Position numbers and translations under genes: made by a program | NCBI RefSeq assembly: GCF_007625075.1 | Contig: NZ_QMIE01000002.1 | Location: forward strand, 311,873 to 375,872 | Length of the DNA stretch: 64,000 bases | Reading direction: 5' to 3' | From: Oceanidesulfovibrio indonesiensis | GTDB taxonomy: Bacteria > Desulfobacterota > Desulfovibrionia > Desulfovibrionales > Desulfovibrionaceae | Notes under the pieces: model-generated | Told to the model about the DNA's origin: nothing | Seen by the model: only the letters and a program-made list of their open reading frames with translations | Databases searched by the model: none | In this document: piece after piece, positions 1-8,779 of the stretch | Layout: each line of letters opens with the position of its first letter | Numbering within the stretch: the first letter of the stretch is position 1

Positions 1-3000
1 GCCGTGCTGCTGCTCAACCCGAAGGACACAGTGCCGTATGCGGTCCGGCTTGCCTCGCCCGGAGCGCGTGTGGATGTGGAACGATTCGAAGTCGTTGCTG
101 CGTGGCCGCTCGCCGTGGAGGTGCAGGGCATGCGGGTGCGCGGTGAGGACGGGGCCGAACTGTTCTCGGTAGAGCGCTCCACAATCGAGACCGATCCGGC
201 CGCCGGCTGGACGCACGGCCTGTGGATTCGCCGTATGGAGCTCCACGGCCCGCGGGCTGTCATCCACTCCACCCCGGCAGGAGATGGCGGCGCGACCGGC
301 GTCGGTGCCGCGTGGGAGCCGGATGCTTTGCGCGGGCTCTTTTTCTATAAGGAAATCAGCTGTGTGGACGGCTCGTTCACCATACGATCAGGCAGCCGTA
401 CTGTCGAAGTGCGCGACCTTTCCTTCAGACTGAAGCCGGAGAACGGCCCGGTCGGCGCAGAGAGAGCGGACCCGACGCTGCGCACGGCGGCGCTCGCAGC
501 CGAGGTTCGCGGGATCGAAGACGGAAAGATCGTGGCCGAGGCGCATATACGAGGCGACGGTGAGATTCGGGCCGATCGGTTCGCCATGGAGATTCATGCG
601 GAGAACAGCCGGGTGGACATGGCCATGCCGTCTTTCGTGCTTGCAGGCGAGCTCGGGGCGCACGCCGACGTTGTCCTGACGCCTGAAACGCTCGAAATCT
701 CGCGATTTGTCATGGAATTCATCCCATCGGCGGAATTGCAGAAACAGATGGGCCATGAAGAGATCAATCAGGAACAAGTCAACGTCAGCGACTCGATCCA
801 TTTTGCATTTGGCGGCAGGCTCTTTCTGGATACGAACAGTTATGAGCTGTCGACCCTGGAGGCGGAGTTGCCGGGAATCCTCTCCGTCCAGGGCAATGCC
901 GCGGGCTCGCTGGATGCGCTGCCTTCCGTGGCCGTGCTGTCGGCAGAAGCGCCATCGCTTGGCAGGGTTCTGGAGCTGGCGCGCCGGCACGTTCCCGCGC
1001 TGGAATCCGTTCAGGTCGGAGACGGCGGAGCCAGCGCAACGCTTCGCCTGGACGATGCGCAGGCATCGCTGAAGCTTCGCACCGAGGGCGCCGTTTTCGA
1101 ATACGGGGCAAACGGTGCGCGAGTGGCCGGGCGTTCCGCGGCAATCGACGCGTCCTTATCCCCCAGGTCGGCGGTGGACGCGTTTGTGCGCGAGAAAGGC
1201 AGTCGTGAGGATCTGGAGCTGGCGGGGAACCTCGTCGCTGTGGTGGATGCGGCAGCCCTCGGCTGGGCTGTGGAGCGTGCCGAGCTGTACATGCCGCTTG
1301 CGGGCACGCTGGAAGAACCGGCGGTGACGAACGCCACGGTGCGGCTTCCGGCGCGATCCCTGTTCAAGGATGGTAAGGCGGTGCAGGCCGGGGCCACGGC
1401 CGTGCTGTGCGACGCCGCCTGGACCGGTGAGGCGCTGGAGGTTTCCCGCCTGGAGGTCGATGCCGAAGGCGTAGGCACTATCCTGGGACATGGCGCATGG
1501 TCGCCAGCGTCGGAGAAAGAGACATCGATCGAGTTTTCCGGGACAAATCTTCGCGTCGCCGAATTGTCCAGGATTGTAGACTCAGTTGCTGCTGTGGGCG
1601 TGGCGGCGTGGTCGCCGTCCGGCACCCTGGATGTGGCTGGCGAAGTTGGCCTGAATGGTCCGGATCCGGCGTATCAGGTGCAGGTGTCCGGCCGGTCCAT
1701 GGCGTTCGCCTCGGAGGATGGGGAGAACCTTGGCGAGAAGGTGGCCTGGAGCCTGGATGCATCCGGAACCATGAAAGATGCAATTGGGTTCGATGCGACG
1801 TTAACCCTGAGCGCCGGGCAGTTGCTTCTGTCTCGATTCTTCCTGGATGCCGGCGCGAACCCAGTGCGCGTGAACGCCTCGGGGCGTTTTACCGGGGAGA
1901 GCGTGCTGGGACTTGATCTGAAGGCATCCATGGATGGTGTGGGCCGGACGTCCTATAACGGCCGGCTCGGCCTCGGTGGCTCTGGCGGAGTGTCGTACGA
2001 CGGCGCATTGGTCGTTGCCAGCGATGCCTTGGGCGAGTTGTATGTGAAAGGCGTTGAAGAACCGTTCGCTTCGGATCTGCCCGTGCTTGCGGACTACGCC
2101 GTCAGCGGGAGCATTAATCTTGACGTTCAGGTGCAGGGGCGGGGAGGGGATGCGCGCGCCGCAGGAATGTTGACCTTGTCCCGGGCCGGTTTTGAGTTCT
2201 CTGCTACAGGGCTGATGGCGAAGGACGTGGAGATCAGGTTGCCCGTGGCTTACGGCCGGGAACCTCTGGCCGGATCGACTCAGGGGGCAGTGCGCATCGG
2301 GTCGGCCCAGAGTCCTTTCGGAGCGGTGGACGACCTCATCCTCACGCTTGTATATTCGGATGGCGCGTTGCGCGTAGCGGAAGACGTGTCCCTGCCCGTG
2401 CTCGGCGGTTCGCTCCACGTCTCCGATATAGCCGTGGAAAATCCGTACTCGCCTGAATTCGTCGTCACCTGTCGTGCCCAGCTGGAGCGAGCGAGGTTCG
2501 AGGAGTTGGACCTTGGCGGCATGCAGGTGCAAGGGCATATTGCAGGGGACCTCGGAGAATTGCGGCTCACTCGGGAGCGCCTGGACATCCCGGGCGCGCT
2601 CGGCGGATCGTTTTTCGGCGGCGCGCTCGCCGTGCATGACATGGCCGTTGTAGACCCCCTGGCCGGCAACCGGCGGATTCTCGCCACCATCGGCATTGAG
2701 AAGCTGGACCTTGAACCGCTCAGCGAGGCGACAGGCATCGGCAGGATCACCGGCCGGCTCGACCTGGTAGTCGAGGATCTCGTCGTCGCATACGGCCAGC
2801 CCGCTGCGTTCACGCTCACCGCCATCTCCCGGAAGGTTTCGGGCGTTGATCAGAACATCAGCCTCAAGGCGGTCAACTCCATCACCGTGCTCGGCACGGG
2901 CTCCAGCATAGGCGATGCCGGGGTTGGCGTATTCGGGAGTTTTTTCAAGGAGTTTTCTTACGGCGAGATCGGCGTGCAACTTTCCCTGCACAACGACGTT

Positions 3001-3219
3001 TTCAGAGTGAGAGGCTTGATAGAAGAAGGAGGAGTGGAGTATCTCATTAAAAAACCGCCTCTTTTCGGCATCAACGTTATCAACAGAACACCCGGCAAGC
3101 GGGTGAGCTTTTCCGACATGCTGGAGCGGTTGTCCCGCATTACGGCCGGCGGCGCCGGACCGGAAACACAGACCGAATTCGGCGCTTCGGGTATGTCGGA
3201 CGAAACACAAGGAGATTAG
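1..3219 (+). CDS. YdbH-like AsmA-family intermembrane lipid transport protein (5' partial)
   Basis: The reading frame is already open at the first base, so the N-terminus, including any membrane anchor, lies outside the window; about 1072 residues are visible. The protein is rich in short beta-strand patterns without catalytic motifs, as expected of the long hydrophobic-groove proteins of the AsmA/YdbH type that bridge inner and outer membranes. The C-terminal part contains an isoleucine/leucine/valine-rich strand region followed by a lysine/arginine-containing tail. The strongest support is context: three bases downstream lies a gene combining the two known YdbH partners, YnbE and YdbL. In E. 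coli YdbH and YnbE form a phospholipid-transporting bridge and YdbL modulates it (family knowledge). The assignment to YdbH rather than another AsmA paralog is inferred mainly from this operon. Confidence 0.7.
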   Translation, partial: AVLLLNPKDTVPYAVRLASPGARVDVERFEVVAAWPLAVEVQGMRVRGEDGAELFSVERSTIETDPAAGWTHGLWIRRMELHGPRAVIHSTPAGDGGATGVGAAWEPDALRGLFFYKEISCVDGSFTIRSGSRTVEVRDLSFRLKPENGPVGAERADPTLRTAALAAEVRGIEDGKIVAEAHIRGDGEIRADRFAMEIHAENSRVDMAMPSFVLAGELGAHADVVLTPETLEISRFVMEFIPSAELQKQMGHEEINQEQVNVSDSIHFAFGGRLFLDTNSYELSTLEAELPGILSVQGNAAGSLDALPSVAVLSAEAPSLGRVLELARRHVPALESVQVGDGGASATLRLDDAQASLKLRTEGAVFEYGANGARVAGRSAAIDASLSPRSAVDAFVREKGSREDLELAGNLVAVVDAAALGWAVERAELYMPLAGTLEEPAVTNATVRLPARSLFKDGKAVQAGATAVLCDAAWTGEALEVSRLEVDAEGVGTILGHGAWSPASEKETSIEFSGTNLRVAELSRIVDSVAAVGVAAWSPSGTLDVAGEVGLNGPDPAYQVQVSGRSMAFASEDGENLGEKVAWSLDASGTMKDAIGFDATLTLSAGQLLLSRFFLDAGANPVRVNASGRFTGESVLGLDLKASMDGVGRTSYNGRLGLGGSGGVSYDGALVVASDALGELYVKGVEEPFASDLPVLADYAVSGSINLDVQVQGRGGDARAAGMLTLSRAGFEFSATGLMAKDVEIRLPVAYGREPLAGSTQGAVRIGSAQSPFGAVDDLILTLVYSDGALRVAEDVSLPVLGGSLHVSDIAVENPYSPEFVVTCRAQLERARFEELDLGGMQVQGHIAGDLGELRLTRERLDIPGALGGSFFGGALAVHDMAVVDPLAGNRRILATIGIEKLDLEPLSEATGIGRITGRLDLVVEDLVVAYGQPAAFTLTAISRKVSGVDQNISLKAVNSITVLGTGSSIGDAGVGVFGSFFKEFSYGEIGVQLSLHNDVFRVRGLIEEGGVEYLIKKPPLFGINVINRTPGKRVSFSDMLERLSRITAGGAGPETQTEFGASGMSDETQGD

Positions 3220-3222
3220 CCC

Positions 3223-3798
3223 ATGCGCATGTTCCGCAACGCCATGCTTTTCACGACGCTTTTCGCTGTGGCCGCCTGCGTCACGGTCAACATCTATTTC
3301 CCAACCCAACAAGTGGACAAAACCGCCGAGCAGATCGTGGACCAGGTATATGGCATAGAACAGCCGGAGGGCGGCAACGGGGACGTGCCGGAACAAAATG
3401 GCGGCAGCTCCAGCATACGCGATGCATTCCGAATGGTGGCAGGATATTTCGGTCCTGCCGTGGCCCACGCCCAGGATGCGACCACCGTGTCCAACCCGGC
3501 CATCCGGCAGCTGAAGAACCAGATCGCGGCGAACCACAACCAACTCAAGCCGTACTACGAAAAGGGCGCGGTGAAGATAGGCAAGGACGGTATGCTGGTC
3601 GTCGCGAACACCTCCGGGCTTTCCGTGGCCGAGCAGGCCGAACTCAAACGACTGGTGCGGGCGGACAACCAGGCCCGGTCTTCGCTGTACAACGAGGTGG
3701 CCAAGGCGCTGGACATCTCACAGTCCGAGGTCGGCAAGATCAAGGATATATTTGCCAAACACTGGCGGGAAAAAGCACCGGCGTCCTGGCTGCAGTAA
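3223..3798 (+). CDS. YnbE-YdbL fusion lipoprotein (DUF1318)
   Basis: This 191-residue protein begins with a lipoprotein signal whose lipobox is V16-A17-A18-C19, followed by the short hydrophobic beta motif VTVNIYFP and a TAEQIVDQVYG helix, the hallmark of YnbE-type lipoproteins. After a Gly/Asn/Ser linker comes a second hydrophobic stretch ending in AVAHAQDA, which looks like a decayed signal-peptidase site. From about residue 95 to the end it is a DUF1318/YdbL domain (NPAIRQLKNQ, then KIGKDGMLVV, ending in a tryptophan-containing tail). In E. coli YnbE and YdbL are separate proteins; here they are one chain. The ATG has an AGGAG at 3210-3214 and follows the YdbH-like stop codon by three bases, so the two genes form one operon. 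Probably anchored to the outer membrane by its lipid. Confidence 0.82.
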   Translation: MRMFRNAMLFTTLFAVAACVTVNIYFPTQQVDKTAEQIVDQVYGIEQPEGGNGDVPEQNGGSSSIRDAFRMVAGYFGPAVAHAQDATTVSNPAIRQLKNQIAANHNQLKPYYEKGAVKIGKDGMLVVANTSGLSVAEQAELKRLVRADNQARSSLYNEVAKALDISQSEVGKIKDIFAKHWREKAPASWLQ

Positions 3799-3866
3799 CC
3801 GGCGAAAAAGATGACCAGCGACCATGGCGAAGGCCGCTGGAGCATGCAGTTTGACTGCGTAATATT

Positions 3867-3900
3867 GCGGTCCGGTCCCCGAGCGGGGCCGGGCCGCTTT
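3867..3900 (+). terminator. Rho-independent-type hairpin after the YdbH operon
   Basis: A GC-rich stem of about 13 base pairs (GCGG at 3867 pairing to CCGC ending at 3897, with two G-T wobbles and a very short loop) is followed by CTTT. It lies 70 bases after the YdbL stop codon. The T tract is short, so efficiency is uncertain. Confidence 0.6.
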
Positions 3901-4012
3901 GCATGATGAGTGAACAGATATTTACCAAAGGAGCCGCAAAAAACATTGTTTGAGTTTAGTCCGTTAGATTGATTTGATGAATAAACGTACAGCTGTATGT
4001 GAAATTCGGCAC

Positions 4013-4039
4013 TTGACTGGACCCCTTGCCTTCTATAGT
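4013..4039 (+). promoter_or_regulatory. Putative sigma-70 promoter of the exporter gene
   Basis: TTGACT at 4013-4018 and TATAGT at 4034-4039 are separated by 15 bases, shorter than the preferred 17. They lie in the locally AT-richer stretch 3901-4088, which otherwise holds only the preceding hairpin and no plausible gene, and they end 50 bases before the exporter start codon. Confidence 0.4.
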
Positions 4040-4088
4040 CCGATGCTCATTCCGGGCATTAACATTCAACATTTTGAAAGGGGTTCTC

Positions 4089-5069
4089 ATGTTTCGTAAC
4101 ACACTCGAAAAATGGCATCTCTTCCTGGTGGGAGCGCTAGGGTTCGTACTTGCGAGCCCGGTTGGCGCAATGGCCCAGGAAGCGGCCGCGGCTGGAGCCA
4201 TTGACAACCATCCGTGGTGGTTCTGGCCGCTTATTCTTCTGTTCTTCTGTTTCATCCTCGGCATCGTGGCCGTGCTTGCCGGCGTTGGCGGCGGCGTGCT
4301 CTACGTGCCGCTGGTGAGTGGATTCTTCCCGTTCCATATCGACTTCGTGCGCGGCGCCGGCCTCATGGTTGCGCTCGCCGGCGCGCTGGCGGCCGGCCCC
4401 GGCCTGCTCAAGCGCAACATGGCGAGCCTGCGCCTGGCGTTGCCCATGGCGCTCATCGCGTCCACCTGCGCTATCATCGGCGCTGTTCTGGGTCTGTATC
4501 TGTCGGCTCTCGATCCCCGCATTGTCCAGGGCGCTCTGGGCGCGACCATCGTGTTCATCGCCGCTCTGCTGGCCTTCTCCAAGAACACGGAGCGGCCGGT
4601 GGTCACCAAGCAGGACGCCGTGGGCATGGCTCTCGGCATTCAGGGCATGTACCACGATGCGGGCTCCGGCGAAGACGTGCCGTGGAAGACGCACCGCACC
4701 CTCATTGGCATGCTTTTGTTCATCGTAATCGGCGTCATGGCGGGCATGTTCGGCCTCGGCGCGGGCTGGGCCAACGTCCCCGTCCTCAATCTGCTGATGG
4801 GCGCACCGCTCAAGGTGTCGGTTTCGACCTCCAAGTTCCTGCTTTCCATCACGGACACCTCGGCAGCCTGGATCTACCTGAACCAGGGCTGCGTCATTCC
4901 GCTCATGGCCATTCCGTCCATCATCGGGCTCATGCTGGGCTCCTTCGTGGGCGTGAAGCTCCTGGCCAAGGCGAAGCCGAAGTTCATCCGCTACATGGTC
5001 ATCGGCGTGCTGCTGTTTGCCGGGCTCAAGGCGATCGACAAGGCCCTCGGCATCGGCCTGCTGGGCTAA
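4089..5069 (+). CDS. TauE/SafE family anion (sulfite/sulfonate-type) exporter
   Basis: The product is a 326-residue polytopic inner-membrane protein of the TauE/SafE family. The ATG at 4089 is preceded by AAAGGGG (4077-4083); an upstream in-frame ATG at 4026 overlaps the putative promoter and lacks a ribosome site. The N-terminus has a signal-like hydrophobic segment ending near AMAQEA, followed by an unusually long periplasmic-looking spacer (AIDNHPWWFW), then at least seven further membrane helices in two repeats. The first repeat carries the glycine-rich LAGVGGGVLYVPLV pattern and the second GLGAGWANVPVLNLL, both characteristic of this family, which moves sulfite, sulfoacetate and related oxyanions. 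The substrate cannot be read from sequence; in a sulfate reducer sulfite or sulfate is plausible. It is followed after 24 bases by a membrane protein in the same operon. Confidence 0.82.
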   Translation: MFRNTLEKWHLFLVGALGFVLASPVGAMAQEAAAAGAIDNHPWWFWPLILLFFCFILGIVAVLAGVGGGVLYVPLVSGFFPFHIDFVRGAGLMVALAGALAAGPGLLKRNMASLRLALPMALIASTCAIIGAVLGLYLSALDPRIVQGALGATIVFIAALLAFSKNTERPVVTKQDAVGMALGIQGMYHDAGSGEDVPWKTHRTLIGMLLFIVIGVMAGMFGLGAGWANVPVLNLLMGAPLKVSVSTSKFLLSITDTSAAWIYLNQGCVIPLMAIPSIIGLMLGSFVGVKLLAKAKPKFIRYMVIGVLLFAGLKAIDKALGIGLLG

Positions 5070-5093
5070 CTCATAGATTTTACGAGGTGTAAT

Positions 5094-5630
5094 ATGGCTG
5101 ATATGACAAAGACCATGACCTGCGAGGCCCCGCCGGAGCAGATCAAATACGCCAACCTCCTGTTCTGGGGGTCGTGGCTCGGCATCTTTTTGATGATCAT
5201 CACGTACCTCATCTACATCACCGGTGTGCTGCAGCCCGCCGTGTCGATGCAGGACGTCACGTCCAACTGGACCCAGCCGCGCATCAAGGTGACATCCTAC
5301 GGACCGCACCACGAGATCGAGGAGTTCAAGATCTGCGGCAAGGAAGTGGAGTGCTCCATCAGCGACCCCGACGTCGTGGGGGGCGTGGCCGCGTACAGCA
5401 AGATCACCAACTCGCCCACCGGGTGGGACTGGGCCAAGCAGCTGGGCAAGGGAGATTTCCTTAACTTCCTGCCCATCGCTTTCCTCGCCGTGCTGACGAT
5501 TATCTGCTATTTCACGCTCATCCCGGCGTATTTCAGATGCAAGGAATATGTGTACGCCGGCATCGTCATTGCGGAGATCATCGTTCTGGCGGCAGCGGCC
5601 TCCGGCCTGGTCGGCGGCGGCGCCCACTAG
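5094..5630 (+). CDS. Small membrane protein paired with the TauE/SafE exporter
   Basis: This 178-residue protein is not recognised with confidence. It has one membrane helix near residues 22-46, a hydrophilic loop of about 80 residues with two cysteines (KICGKEVEC), and two further helices near 125-145 and 152-172. The start has GAGGTGT at 5083-5089. It lies 24 bases after the exporter gene and is followed directly by a strong terminator, so the two form a bicistronic unit. The extracytoplasmic loop with its cysteine pair suggests an accessory or sensory subunit for the exporter; that role is inference from operon structure only. Confidence 0.7.
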   Translation: MADMTKTMTCEAPPEQIKYANLLFWGSWLGIFLMIITYLIYITGVLQPAVSMQDVTSNWTQPRIKVTSYGPHHEIEEFKICGKEVECSISDPDVVGGVAAYSKITNSPTGWDWAKQLGKGDFLNFLPIAFLAVLTIICYFTLIPAYFRCKEYVYAGIVIAEIIVLAAAASGLVGGGAH

Positions 5631-5654
5631 CGACGCTTCCACTTCTGTTCACGA

Positions 5655-5696
5655 GCAAAAAGGCCGTGGAGCGTCTCGCTTCCCGGCCTTTTTTGC
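5655..5696 (+). terminator. Rho-independent terminator after the exporter operon
   Basis: GCAAAAAGGCCG (5655-5666) pairs with CGGCCTTTTTTGC (5684-5696), giving a 12-bp stem with the run of six T built into the descending arm. Because an A run mirrors the T run, it could work in both directions. It sits 25 bases after the stop codon of the small membrane protein. Confidence 0.88.
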
Positions 5697-5766
5697 ATTG
5701 TCCTCCTCTGGCGGAGGAATCCAATCCACGATACGATGCTGACACGAATCGCCCAAGGAGGTGCCC

Positions 5767-7416
5767 ATGCCCGAGGAAGATACGCTTCGCTACCCCGAGG
5801 AGCTCCGTGAGAATATTTGTCTTTGGGAGACCGAAGGCAGGGTGCGCATAGCCGCCGTAGGCACCGGGCCGGGGTTTCTTTCCCTGCTGGACATAATCTA
5901 CAACGAACGTTTTCAACAGTTTCTACCCGACATGGACCTTGTCGGGGTGGCCGAGCCCGGGCTCAACAGGGCAAAACTCGAGTACGCCAAGTCTTTGGGG
6001 ATTCCTATCTACGACACGCTGGAGGCCCTGCTCGAAGACTTCCCGGACGTGAACCTCGTGGTGGAGCATACAGGGCTCCGAAAAACCACAGCCAGGCTCC
6101 GCAAGCTGCTGCCGGACAATGTGTCGCTCATCGACAACACCGGCACAGTCTTCCTCTGCGGATTGCACGACCTCGCGCAGGCCAACGCGTATTGCCAGGT
6201 CACCCTGGACAGACACCGCACCCTGCTGCAAGCCATTATCGATGAAGTCCGCGAGGACATCCTGCTGCTGGATTCCCACGGCCGGGTGGTGGACTGCAAC
6301 CGGAACGTCCTGGAAAAGGCCGGCAAGCACAAGGAAGATTTCATCGGCAAGCAGTTCTTCGAGGCGGACATTCCTGAAGGTGGGATGTTCTGCAGCATCG
6401 AAGGCGATGAACACTGCGCCTATGTTCAGGCGCTGAAGACCGGCGAAAAGACCGAGGCCATGTTCACCCGCGTGGATGAGGAAGGAAACCTGAAGTATTA
6501 CCGCATCTACGCGTATCCCATCATGAGCGAAACGGGACGCATCAACCACGTGGTCGTCATGCGCCGGGACATAACGGAGCGCACGCGCCGCGAACGGATG
6601 CAACAGCAGGCCGAAAAACTCGCCGTGGTCGGCGAGATGTCAACCTATCTGGCTCATGAGATACGCAACCCGTTGTTCGCCATCGCCGGATTCACCAACT
6701 CCCTGCTCAAGTCGGACACCGCGACTCCGAAGGAACGCGAAAAGCTGGAGATCATCGCCAAGGAGACGGCGCGTCTCGAACACCTGCTCTCTTCCATCCT
6801 CAAGTTCTCCAGGCCCTCGGCCGCGGAGGTCGACAAGGTCAATCTCAATGACGTGGCGGACGAGACCGCAACTCTCATGCGTATGGGCTATGAACACCAG
6901 GGATATGTCATCGAATTTCGTCCCACGCAGACCATTCCGCTCATCAAGGCCGAGCCGGAGTTGGTCAAACAGTGCATCGTCAATCTCATCAAGAACAGTG
7001 TGGAGGCCATGCCCAGAGGAGGCAGTCTGCAGGTACGCACAGGCCGCGAAGGGGACATGGTGATTCTTGAAGTGATAGATAAAGGCCACGGCATGAGCGA
7101 GCTCCAGATGGATCAGGCCTTCAGCCCATTTTATACCACCAAGGAGCAGGGCTGCGGCCTGGGGCTTGCCATGATCCGCAAGATCGTGGACGAGTTCGGC
7201 GGCTCTGTCCGCCTCAAAAGCAAGGAAGGTGAAGGCACCACTGTCACGCTGTCCTTTCTGCCCGTGCTGGCGGAAGGGTTGGGGGAAGGCGCGGAATGGG
7301 TCCAGGGCGGGTCGAGCAAGGAGGGCGGGGCGGCGCCGCAGATAGTGTCCCGGGAGCACGACGGGAGGGGCAACGCCAAGGCCGAAGAGATCGGGTCGTC
7401 CACCAATCAGAATTGA
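5767..7416 (+). CDS. Orphan sensor histidine kinase with N-terminal Rossmann-like domain and PAS
   Basis: The protein has 549 residues and no membrane helix, so it should be cytoplasmic. Residues about 20-130 look like a Rossmann NAD(P)-type fold: VRIAAVGTGPGFLSLL gives a glycine-rich loop, then VGVAEPGLNRAKLEYAKSLG and DVNLVVEHTG resemble oxidoreductase N-domains. Residues about 150-270 are a PAS domain (ILLLDSHGRVVDCNRN). The HisKA domain carries the phospho-acceptor H297 in LAHEIRNPL, and the ATPase domain has N, G1 (DKGHGM) and G2 (GCGLGLAM) boxes. The last 50 residues are a low-complexity Gly/Ser tail. The ATG at 5767 has AAGGAG at 5755-5760; the GTG at 5761 abuts that site and is unlikely. 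No response regulator is adjacent. The kinase may read a nucleotide cofactor, which is inference. Confidence 0.85.
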   Translation: MPEEDTLRYPEELRENICLWETEGRVRIAAVGTGPGFLSLLDIIYNERFQQFLPDMDLVGVAEPGLNRAKLEYAKSLGIPIYDTLEALLEDFPDVNLVVEHTGLRKTTARLRKLLPDNVSLIDNTGTVFLCGLHDLAQANAYCQVTLDRHRTLLQAIIDEVREDILLLDSHGRVVDCNRNVLEKAGKHKEDFIGKQFFEADIPEGGMFCSIEGDEHCAYVQALKTGEKTEAMFTRVDEEGNLKYYRIYAYPIMSETGRINHVVVMRRDITERTRRERMQQQAEKLAVVGEMSTYLAHEIRNPLFAIAGFTNSLLKSDTATPKEREKLEIIAKETARLEHLLSSILKFSRPSAAEVDKVNLNDVADETATLMRMGYEHQGYVIEFRPTQTIPLIKAEPELVKQCIVNLIKNSVEAMPRGGSLQVRTGREGDMVILEVIDKGHGMSELQMDQAFSPFYTTKEQGCGLGLAMIRKIVDEFGGSVRLKSKEGEGTTVTLSFLPVLAEGLGEGAEWVQGGSSKEGGAAPQIVSREHDGRGNAKAEEIGSSTNQN

Positions 7417-7464
7417 GGTTCTGCTACAGGCCGATCAGAATCCATAAGTTTTTGATAATCCGAA

Positions 7465-8721
7465 TCAGCAGGGAATGGCGTCCATGTTCCTGAGGGACCA
7501 GCGCACAAGCCCCTGCGCGTCCATGAGTTCACGCCGTGCGTAGTCGTACGGTGGTTCGCCGATGATGGCGGCGATTCGCTCGTGCATGGCCAGGGCGCGG
7601 CTACGCCGGCCGCGAATGGCATCCACCTCAGCCGGATTCTCGGCAAAACACTCGATCTTCTGTGCGAATCGTTCCTCCACGGTCACCAGCCTGGGGCCGT
7701 ACACCAGCTTGTCCGCCAGGTAGACCACTGCGGATTCAGTAACCGGCTCATCCGCTTCGAGGGAGAAGTCGCGGTGCGTCTCGGCCACGGCAGCCACCTC
7801 GGGCAGCCCCAGCGCGCGCAGCACCCGTCCGCCTTCATGCTCGTGGTCCGGCGCTCCCTTGGCGATGTCGTGCAGGAGTCCGGCGGCCGTGACGAGATCC
7901 ACATCAAGCGCATTCGGCAGGTCGCTTCGAGACGATGCGTCGGACACACTGTTGATCCGGCACGCCAGCAGCTGCGCCACACGCGCCACGGCCGCGCCGT
8001 GGGCCACGGCCTGGGGCGGCAGGCGCCGCACGTCTTCCAGCAGGGCGAAACACTCCGCGGCCGTGGGGGAATGGAGCCGCCTGGCGGCGCGTTGCGCCCT
8101 GGCGTAGTCTTCGGGGGAGTCCATGTCCCAGGTCGAGTGGCGATCCCATACCGGCGCCTCCACGCATGGAAAGGGGGCGAGCGCGCCTCGCAACCCTTCG
8201 CGGCCGTCGTGGCCGAGCACTGCGGGAAAACGGCTGGCCGGGACGATAACGGGATGGCCGGTCAGGCCGCGATAGCTCGGCTTGATGATCGATTCCGGGA
8301 TGTCCGCATGCACTGCGAGCAGGTCGCGCACAATTGCGGGGCGGACGAGGCAGCAGTCCGTGGGCAGGATGGCCGCCGCGTCAGGGGAGATATTCCAGCG
8401 CTCAAGTTCCCGCAGTGCGGCGAGCACGGAAGAGAACATGCCCTCCTCGTAGCGCTCATTCAACAGTACGCGCGCTCCGGCGCGTTTCGCGAGCGGTGCG
8501 ATTTCGTCCGCGCGGTGTCCGAGCACTGTGAGGACAGCGCCGATGCCGGCCTGCTGCAGCAGAGTGACGGCGCGTTCAAGAACGGCCTGGCCGTGCAGCG
8601 GCAGCAACGGCTTGGGGCCCAGCTCACCCATGCGGCTGGAGATCCCGGCGGCGAGAACCACTCCGACCACACCGGGGCTGGCGGCGTGAGTAAAATTGGG
8701 GCCGGGCGCCGTCGAACTCAT
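7465..8721 (-). CDS. MobA/MocA-like nucleotidyltransferase fused to an HD phosphohydrolase domain
   Basis: The 418-residue protein has two parts. Residues about 18-205 form a MobA-like nucleotidyltransferase, with the signature VVLAAGISSRMG followed by KPLLPLHG and, later, ILPTDCCLVRP (the metal-binding aspartate) and TGHPVIVP. This group includes molybdopterin cytidylyl- and guanylyltransferases. Residues about 225-400 form an HD domain with HGAAVARV and LLHDIAKGAPDHEHEGG as metal-binding motifs. Such fusions suggest that one chain both attaches and removes a nucleotide or phosphate, but the substrate is not visible. It is the last gene of a possible minus-strand run that begins with the permease at 11315, although a hairpin precedes it. 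No clear ribosome site precedes the ATG at 8721. Confidence 0.8.
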   Translation of the reverse strand: MSSTAPGPNFTHAASPGVVGVVLAAGISSRMGELGPKPLLPLHGQAVLERAVTLLQQAGIGAVLTVLGHRADEIAPLAKRAGARVLLNERYEEGMFSSVLAALRELERWNISPDAAAILPTDCCLVRPAIVRDLLAVHADIPESIIKPSYRGLTGHPVIVPASRFPAVLGHDGREGLRGALAPFPCVEAPVWDRHSTWDMDSPEDYARAQRAARRLHSPTAAECFALLEDVRRLPPQAVAHGAAVARVAQLLACRINSVSDASSRSDLPNALDVDLVTAAGLLHDIAKGAPDHEHEGGRVLRALGLPEVAAVAETHRDFSLEADEPVTESAVVYLADKLVYGPRLVTVEERFAQKIECFAENPAEVDAIRGRRSRALAMHERIAAIIGEPPYDYARRELMDAQGLVRWSLRNMDAIPC

Positions 8722-8746
8722 TGTGGAGATGCGGAAAAGTAAGGAC

Positions 8747-8768
8747 GGGGCGCGGATGTCCGCGCCCC
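8747..8768 (-). terminator. GC-rich hairpin between dapA and the nucleotidyltransferase-HD gene
   Basis: GGGGCGCGGA and TCCGCGCCCC form a perfect inverted repeat with only two bases between them. On the minus strand it begins 12 bases after the dapA stop codon and is followed by a T-containing tract (CTTACTTTT) a few bases later. It could attenuate transcription into the next gene; the T tract is not adjacent, so this is tentative. Confidence 0.45.
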
Positions 8769-8779
8769 TGTGTGTTCTG

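Noticed and set aside
4019-4029. Sigma-54 promoter (GG...GC) before the exporter gene
   Set aside because: The spacing between GG and GC is 7 rather than 10 bases.
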